In this document: piece by piece, positions 58,181 to 64,000 of the stretch
How the letters are laid out: the number at the start of each line of letters is the position of its first letter
Position numbering within the stretch: position 1 is the first letter of the stretch
Assembly: GCA_019059635.1 (NCBI GenBank)
Contig: JAGVRJ010000007.1
Span: 1,612,001 to 1,676,000 of the forward strand
Source: Proales similis
Lineage: Eukaryota > Rotifera > Eurotatoria > Ploima > Proalidae
DNA: 64,000 nucleotides
Direction: 5' to 3'
Notes under the pieces: generated by a model
Databases searched by the model: none
What the model was told of the DNA's origin: nothing
What the model saw: the letters and a program-made list of their open reading frames with translations, nothing else
Translations under genes and position numbers: made by a program

Positions 58181-58603
58181 GCTGCAGCTGCCTCAGTGTC
58201 TTTATTTAAGCTGAAAATTCATGTTCATCAAAATTCGAACATTTAAACAAGAAGAATAAACAAATTCTTTTTTTTTGTCTTGCAAACAAGTGAGTCGTTT
58301 TTATTCAAACGTTCAAGTTGGAAACATTTTGCGAAAATGGCCGATTGCTGCGATTCAAATTGGTGAAAGTCGCGTGCAGGAAAGAAGAGGAGAAGAGAGC
58401 ACAAAATGAACGGATACACGGAGAAGAAGATTTATTGCCGTTAGGGGCGCGTCAGGTGATGAGTAATTGCTTAAATATTTTTTTTATTTGATTAAGCAGA
58501 ATTAGAAATAAGCGATAGGAAAGTCGAAAATCGAATATTTGATTTTTATAATTTAAGCTCCTCTCTTAAGTCGAGCACTACATGCTGCTGCTTTAGAATG
58601 CGT
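58181..58603. other. Convergent 3' region, SF3B2 and cofilin
   Basis: About 420 bp between converging stops. Plus-strand AATAAA 58255-58260 (SF3B2) and a minus-strand AATAAA (complement 58483-58488) for cofilin. No other gene. Confidence 0.45.
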
Positions 58604-59181
58604 TTATTCATCCAAAGATCCCTTGAACTTCTCGACCACGCTCTTCAAGTCCATGTCCGGGTAGCTGCAGGCCTGGATGTTGGTGCGGCAGCCGACAAGC
58701 GCGTTCTTCAATGCGTCCTTGCTGCTGGCCATCAACATGCGGCGCTTGATGGTGGCGGTCTCCGGAGCCCAGCTCACAAAGACCATGTCAGTGCGAGGGC
58801 CCTCGGCAGTGTTGTAGTGCACATCGGCCACTGCATATCGGACGTCATCGCTTGGCAACATTTTGATCAGCTCGTCCCACGCCGAGTCTGCACGTCATTC
58901 AGCATATTAAAGCCTACTCTCTTCACGGTCTAAGAGAATGGCCCAAAAAAGCTTACTTTTGGCTTTGAGTGTGTCCTGGCCGGCCTCTTTTGGATGCTTG
59001 TGCAATACCACGATCTGGGTGGCATTTTCATTGAAACCGAACAGAAGGAAAGCCTCTTTCTTTCCGAGTTTGAAGTTGTTGAATGCCTCAATGCAGTCAG
59101 AATGGACTTTTACTCCAGAAGACTAGAACGAAAAGCGGTCACTTGCACATGTTTTAACTTGATGCGAACATTGCTTACCAT
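58604..59181 (-). CDS. ADF/cofilin
   Basis: Actin-depolymerising factor that severs and disassembles ADP-actin filaments. Minus-strand exons 59181-59179 (the ATG alone), 59122-58957, 58887-58604; in phase, 150 residues. N-terminus M-SSGVKVHSDCIEAFNNFK has the conserved regulatory-serine region. The actin-binding core shows LPSDDVRYAVADVHYNT, DMVFVSWAPETATIKRRM and the long-helix motif MLMASSKDALKNALVG. The intron directly after the start codon is the classical position in ADF/cofilin genes, which supports the 3-nt first exon. The C-terminus (KFKGSLDE) is shorter than in vertebrate cof­ilin. Confidence 0.94.
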
Positions 59182-60979
59182 TTTGAATGTTGAAGGATTA
59201 AAGACTGGACCGATTAAAGAATAATCTAAGAGGAACGAAAGAGTTTTGAGATAAGCTTTGAAATCGGAAAATGGCTGGCTTTTACATATGACGCATTTAA
59301 AATGAGAGAAGTTTGGCTAAAGAAAGAGAGAGAGGGCCGCTCACTCGCTCTATTTTAGAGTCGCTTTCTCCAAAGAAAGAAAAAAAAAGAGCAAAAGTTG
59401 TAAAGATGATGATGATGATGATGAAGATTGAATGACTAACGCTCCGAATCTCTGAACCAAGTATAGAGCTCGTTTCTAAAGCGTTCGATTAATAGCGAAA
59501 CAAAGTTAAATCGAGAATGATGTTCGAGGCCAAGCTTTGCCAGCCAGAGCGTCACACTCCAGCAAAACTTGATTTAAAAAAAGCAACAAGCATCGGCGCG
59601 TTTCTTTGAGTAGTTGTGCTCTTGCACAAGCTGCTTTATCTGTTTTATGAGCCAAATCACGTGATGAAGAGCAGGTGATTGTAAGAATGTAACGCGTTGG
59701 CAACCAACAGTCGAGACAAATAACTGTGCGGATAGACTAATTGAGTTGACATTCAAGTAGAAGCTCGTATGCAATTTGAAATGTGCGAGAGAGCCATCAG
59801 AGCGGCTCAGGAGTATTGACCGTGAGCTGTGGCCAATTTTCGCACAATTTTCGCACGTCTGCATGAGTTTGCAGTTTGGGTTGAGCTTGTGCACGCGATT
59901 GATCGATAGACGGGCCTCAAACTCATATTTAAACGTTGCGAAACGCCAGAGCCGAGAAATTGATAGATAACGCAGTGGCATGAAACGCCTGCCACGAATA
60001 GATAAATTATCATAATCGAACGAGCGAGCCAAGAAGAAAGTTGAAGAGAATTGAAGAAAGAGCGAGAAAAAAAAACAGACGAGTGGGCGATCAGGCGGGC
60101 GGGCAGGAGAAAGAGGATTGCGCTAGATGTGTGAATAAGGCCTAGTCAGTATGAGCGAGCAGGTCAAACTTGGCGTCTGGAGTTTGGGTGGAGAGTAGAC
60201 GCTGGACGGTTGAATATTAAATGAGCTTGAAGTTCAAGACTAAGATTAGCCGAGCGAAATGTGTTTAGCTTAAATCCAAGGGATTTATGAGATGCAAACG
60301 ACAACCATTACTCATTGGGGCTCTCATGTCCATATATGGAAAGTTTTCCCATTCATAATTCAGTTTGAATGCTTGATCAGAAAGAAAACATCGGGCGTCC
60401 GTCATAATTATCAAGCTCTCGATTTGCAATGCAGCAAGCAAAGAGAAGTAGGCGAGAAACACACTTCCATCCTTCATTGCCTTTTCTGGCCGAGCCTGTC
60501 AAAACGTGGATATATTAAAATAGGAATAGAGCTAAAATAAAAATTCTAATTACACGACAATGCACCTTGTTCACTTGGCAGCAGCAGCAGCAGATTCTGA
60601 CCAAATAAGGCCATTTAAAGAAGCAGGCCCCTTTGCCGTTTGATTGATTTCACTCTAGCTACAGTCAAAATCGACTCCCTTTTGTTCTCCTCCTCCAGAG
60701 AGGCAGAGTAAAGTGAGCAAAAATCTGATTTTATTGATCTTTTAGCAACAATCTGTCTCTCGAAATCGGCCTATTTTCAATCCGAGCCAAATAAAAGCCC
60801 AAAATGTAAATCAGAAATAAAATCTTTTTCTATCAACAAATAGAAACTCAGATAGTCTTTAAAAAACTTGAAGAAAAAGCAAGAGCCATGCTTTAACTTA
60901 GGATTGTTTTTTCTAGTAGCTTTTAGTTTGACCATAAAGTTTAAATTTAATCTTTTTTATCCATTATTTTATTTAGTTT
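59182..60979. other. Gene-poor region between cofilin and WD40 gene
   Basis: About 1.8 kb including the cofilin promoter. It contains an ATG/GAT repeat at 59405-59423 and a CAG repeat at 60579-60593. Short ORFs on both strands have no recognisable content. Confidence 0.45.
59405..59423. repeat. GAT trinucleotide repeat
   Basis: Six GAT/ATG units in the cofilin upstream region; a CAG run of similar length lies at 60579-60593. Confidence 0.7.
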
Positions 60980-61771
60980 CTACTGTTCAAGATTTCGTAC
61001 GTCCCATGCTTTTGTGGTTCTGTCCTCTGCACCACTGATCAACCAGCCATTTGTGATCATCGTGAGTGATATAATAGACTTGCTGTGTCCGACCAAACTG
61101 GCGATTAATCTTCGAGTGGGAATGTGCCAAATTTTCACCGTTGTTTCCTCAGAGCCACTTGCAATCATCTGCTTTGGAAGGACCTGCAAAGCATTTATTT
61201 GACCACGGTGCCCTTCGAAATTATTAAGCTCTTTTCGCTGTTGAATATCCCAAATCCGAATGATTCCATCAATATCACCACTGACCAAAATTGTATCTGA
61301 AAGCCCGACAAGTGCAGTGATACGCGAACTGCTGGGCAAAGATGCGACTCTTTGGCTTGTCGTCGCATTCCATACCTCAATAGAACCGTAAGAAGTGGCA
61401 CCAGCTACCAAATCATTTTCGAGAGCTGTCAGAACCAGGACAGCTGTGTCACCTGTCAATATTGACAACTGTTGACCTGTCGTCGAATTCCACACTCTGA
61501 CTGTGAAGTCCAATGATGAACTTACTATGTTTGAGTTGGCAAGGACAACGAAAGAAGTAATTGTTTTAAGATGGCCCGTGATTCTCTGGCTGTAGGTGTT
61601 GGTAACCAACCTAAACTTCGGCAAGTCAGTATCTTTATTGACTGAATTTACATCTGGAAGCTCGGAAACCATTCTCTCCCCAAAGCAGGAGGAAATTAGA
61701 ACCCAACAGTGCAAAATAATATGAACGCTGTGATTTTTAAAAAAAGTTCCCGATTGAGCTAATTTTTGCAC
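60980..61771 (-). CDS. Five-repeat WD40 protein, intronless
   Basis: 263-residue ORF. The first 33 residues include a hydrophobic stretch (HIILHCWVLISSCFG) that could be a signal anchor, or translation may start at an internal Met (about residue 34, MVSELPDVNS). Five WD40 units follow, ending in VRVWNSTTGQ, IEVWNATTSQ, IRIWDIQQRK, VKIWHIPTRR and TKAWDVRNLEQ. Standard propellers need about seven blades, so this is either truncated, oligomeric or open. No introns. A poly(A) hexamer complement (60968-60973) sits directly after the stop. It is transcribed divergently from the Tc3-like helix-turn-helix gene 167 bp away. No specific orthologue recognised; binding partners unknown. Confidence 0.75.
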   Translation of the reverse strand: MQKLAQSGTFFKNHSVHIILHCWVLISSCFGERMVSELPDVNSVNKDTDLPKFRLVTNTYSQRITGHLKTITSFVVLANSNIVSSSLDFTVRVWNSTTGQQLSILTGDTAVLVLTALENDLVAGATSYGSIEVWNATTSQRVASLPSSSRITALVGLSDTILVSGDIDGIIRIWDIQQRKELNNFEGHRGQINALQVLPKQMIASGSEETTVKIWHIPTRRLIASLVGHSKSIISLTMITNGWLISGAEDRTTKAWDVRNLEQ

Positions 61772-61938
61772 CGCGTCGTTTTAGGCCTGCATTTGAATTT
61801 TAAGTTGCTGGGATGAAAAATGGCTGAGTTGTGAATTTTTGACTTTCGACTAGGGGCAAAATGTTGTGAAAAAAGCTGATTTTGACGGCGAATCGTTTTT
61901 GTTTTTTTAGCTACAGACTGTTCAAATTGAGACTAAAA
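61772..61938. promoter_or_regulatory. Short shared intergenic region of a divergent gene pair
   Basis: Only 167 bp separate the start of the WD40 gene (-) and the start of the helix-turn-helix gene (+), so a bidirectional promoter is likely. No TATA box identified on either strand. An alternative in-frame ATG at 61882 would shorten it further. Confidence 0.4.
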
Positions 61939-62310
61939 ATGCCGAAAGGACTTGCACTCACTGATAGAGAGAAAAAAACAATCATTAGAATGAAAAAGAG
62001 CAACAAAACGTACCGACAAATCGCGGCCAAACTCAAGCGAAGTGTGGGAGTAATTCATAATTTTTTACGTGATCCGGATATTTACAGAACTAAGAAAAGC
62101 TCTGGACGACCGAAAATAATTGATGCTGAAACAAAGCGTCGAATTATTCAGGCAGCAAGCAATAAAAGCATCTCTTGCGCCAAGATCAAAGCCGATTTAG
62201 ATCTCGACTGTTCGAGATGGACAATAAATAGAGTACTCCGAGAGTGCCGCAACATCAACCCTGAGAAGTTGGCGAAAGGTGTTGGAAAGAGGTCTTCTGG
62301 CAGTTCGTGA
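61939..62310 (+). CDS. Stand-alone Tc3-like transposase DNA-binding domain protein
   Basis: 123-residue intact ORF. It has the bipartite helix-turn-helix of Tc1/mariner-superfamily (Tc3-like) transposases: first HTH LTDREKKTIIRMKK...YRQIAAKLKRSVGVIHNFL, linker DPDIYRTKKSSGRPKII, second HTH AETKRRIIQAASNK...CSRWTINRVLREC. The DDE catalytic domain is absent and no degenerate copy follows in the next 400 bp. The frame stops cleanly after KGVGKRSSGSS, with AATAAA 11 nt downstream (62321-62326). No terminal inverted repeats were seen by eye. It could be a domesticated DNA-binding protein, a repressor-like truncated transposase, or a young fragment. An upstream in-frame ATG at 61882 would add 19 residues. 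Confidence 0.7.
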   Translation: MPKGLALTDREKKTIIRMKKSNKTYRQIAAKLKRSVGVIHNFLRDPDIYRTKKSSGRPKIIDAETKRRIIQAASNKSISCAKIKADLDLDCSRWTINRVLRECRNINPEKLAKGVGKRSSGSS

Positions 62311-62711
62311 AAACTAAGAAAATAAATGAAGTTAACACGACCACAAACCTCTTAATTTAATTGATAGAATTCTCTATCTGATATAAAAAATTTAAGTTGA
62401 AATTAGGAATATTCTATTTTTTGTATTCTTCATTCTCACTTGAGTTGCCTGATTCTAGAATAAGGCATATTCCAACTCAAGGCATAACAAACATTTCGCT
62501 TTGCAAGTTCAAGATGATAGACAAGAAATAGAGCGCTTTTAAGCTGACCTTTGACCATTTATTTATATCAATCTAAGGTAAAAAGATGCAAATTAATCAA
62601 AAACAGGCTTCTGATTTTATTTATCATTTAGTCTGCCGTTCAAAATCGGCCAAAACGGTCTTTTCTACTGCTCAGCAAAAATGAAAGAAATGAAGAGGAA
62701 AAAAGCGGCTT
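62311..62711. other. Convergent 3' region, HTH gene and LCLAT1
   Basis: AT-rich 400 bp. Plus-strand AATAAA 62321-62326; minus-strand AATAAA (complement 62616-62621) for LCLAT1. No gene. Confidence 0.4.
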
Positions 62712-63947
62712 TCACTTGCAATTGACTTTTTGGGTTGAGTCCATTATGAAATGGTCTAAACCGCCGAAGAACATTTGAATGCTAAAAAAGAGCAAGACGG
62801 CAAGTAAACAATACGCCCTCATCAACCAATAGTTGAAGGAAGCGATGAAGAATAGAATTGTGTAGAGTGTCCAGAAAACTGCGTAGAGCGGATTCGGTTC
62901 GACCAAATGAGTTTTGTAGTTCGAGGGTTTTTGATTTTTCTCATAGAAACTGGATCGAATTTGATTTTTAAAAGTAGAAGTCGCAATTCGTTAGAGCGCT
63001 TACTTTTGAAGAAATTCTTCTTTTCGGGCCCATCGTTCTTCAAGCCATTGGCAAGTTTTGCTCTCATCACCGGTGTCGGACAGTACTCGTTCGATCGGAT
63101 ATCGGTCGACATAAAAATGCACTTGCTGCGGAAGCTCGCCCGAAAGAAACTTCAACTCACTCTCAGGTATCCAGCCGCCCTCATAGGCTACAGTGACATC
63201 ATAGACCGACTCGATTTGATCGTTGCGCTTCATCTCTCTGCACATGTGAACAAAGCCCGTGGTTCGAGGATGAAGCACAAACGAGTAGCGTGCGAGGCCG
63301 TTCTTTTCGGCGAAGTTGTGCGACTTTTGCTGGGTGTTTAAGGTAAAGTCGGTGCCTTCGGGAAAAATGAGCACCACGACCTTTTTGCCGACTTGTTTGA
63401 AGTAGTCAAAGTGCTTTGTGATTAGCGTCCTGTCCTTTTCCCATCTGCGACGCACGAACAAGAACAGCGCGGCCTGCATTGCCCAGCTCAGGCCCGGAAT
63501 CTTCTTAAGACTGTGCTTGAGTACGATTTTGATGTTGGAGAGGGCGTCCATGTACTGAAGTGAGCAAAAAAAAAACAGCCAGTCGAAGCGGGTTCGATGG
63601 TTCATGATGAATATAGAGCCGCGCTTGCTATTGCGCTCAAACTCGATACTCTGCTTTGAATCGGTGTGAACCAGCACATTGACTGCCAGAGCTCGTTCCA
63701 AAAGAAACTAAAAGGCAATCTTTTCGGTTAGTCCGCTTGATACGTTTCAGTTTAAATGAAATTCGGTCTGCATTACCACACAAAATCCGAGCCAGAGTTT
63801 GACGGAAAAATCACAAAGCCGATGAAATAGGCTGCGGTTGAAGTAGAGCAGTGGAAAATAGGGCAGAATCAAGCCGATTGAGCCGATGGTGCTTGTTAAA
63901 AAGAGGATTGCAACCACTGATAGGCATCTGGGGCTGAGCTTGGACAT
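62712..63947 (-). CDS. LCLAT1: Lysocardiolipin acyltransferase-like LCLAT1 (AGPAT8)
   Basis: ER membrane PlsC-type acyltransferase that transfers acyl chains from acyl-CoA to lysophospholipids (lysophosphatidylinositol, lysocardiolipin). Minus-strand exons 63947-63777, 63707-63004, 62949-62712; in phase, 370 residues (human about 376 in the short isoform). N-terminal membrane segment SVVAILFLTSTIGSIGLILP. Catalytic motif I NHRTRFDW, motif III FPEGTDFTLN, then FAEKNGLARYSFVLHPRTTG and VYDVTVAYEGG, all typical of LCLAT1 rather than other AGPATs. The C-terminal part holds two hydrophobic segments and a polar tail KVNCK. Only 53 bp of upstream DNA is in the window. Confidence 0.94.
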
Positions 63948-64000
63948 GTTTGTCTCTACGCTGGCAGTGAATATGGCTCCCGATGAATTTGAGTTGAACG

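Noticed and set aside
61790-62660. Terminal inverted repeats of a Tc element around the HTH gene.
   Set aside because: Comparing both flanks by eye gave only short direct similarities (for example AAATCGGCC near 60764 and 62645), not inverted repeats. A computed search could still find them.

Overview
This is nuclear DNA of a small-genome animal. Protein-coding genes are broken by many very short introns (mostly about 47-90 bp, GT-AG with a few GC-AG), 3' ends carry AATAAA hexamers, and almost every gene has a clear bilaterian counterpart (COQ8, PDPR, TPC1, HIRA, TMEM199, TXNL1, RPF1, SLC6, TTLL4, SF3B2, cofilin, LCLAT1). A nuclear receptor with an estrogen-receptor-type DNA-binding domain (P-box EGCKA) argues against ecdysozoans and for a spiralian. 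My best guess, from intron size and gene density only, is a compact-genome spiralian such as a small annelid or a rotifer. The species is not identified.

Layout: 1-1139 3' end of COQ8 (+); 1911-2498 PTF1A/HLH-13-type HLH gene (+) lacking its basic region; 2996-6606 PDPR (+, 16 exons); 6951-10268 two-pore channel TPC1 (+, 16 exons); 10809-15784 estrogen-receptor-like nuclear receptor (-) with two phase-matched alternative first exons; 15.8-18.8 kb gene-poor DNA with a tRNA-like/hairpin fragment; 18803-23281 HIRA (+, 17 exons); 23734-24643 TMEM199/VMA12 (+); 25248-27932 ankyrin-repeat protein (-); 28282-29419 TXNL1 (-); 29595-30813 RPF1 (-); 31638-45056 four tandem SLC6 transporter genes (+); 45214-47357 unrecognised helical-repeat protein (-); 47.4-50.4 kb gene-poor DNA with GA/TC repeats; 50417-55968 TTLL4 (+, 16 exons); 56321-58180 intronless SF3B2 (+); 58604-59181 ADF/cofilin (-); 60980-62310 a divergent pair of intronless genes (five-blade WD40 protein and a stand-alone Tc3-like helix-turn-helix protein); 62712-63947 LCLAT1 acyltransferase (-).

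Most genes are housekeeping (ubiquinone synthesis, PDH regulation, endolysosomal Ca2+/Na+ signalling, H3.3 deposition, V-ATPase assembly, ribosome assembly, splicing, actin and tubulin dynamics, cardiolipin/phospholipid remodelling) and I see no operon-like functional grouping. The real cluster is the SLC6 array. Its second and third members are almost identical across several exons and introns but differ at both ends, which looks like recent gene conversion. No CRISPR, rRNA, complete tRNA or intact transposon was recognised. Exon coordinates were worked out by hand from reading frame, intron phase and remembered family sequences; none was confirmed by transcripts.
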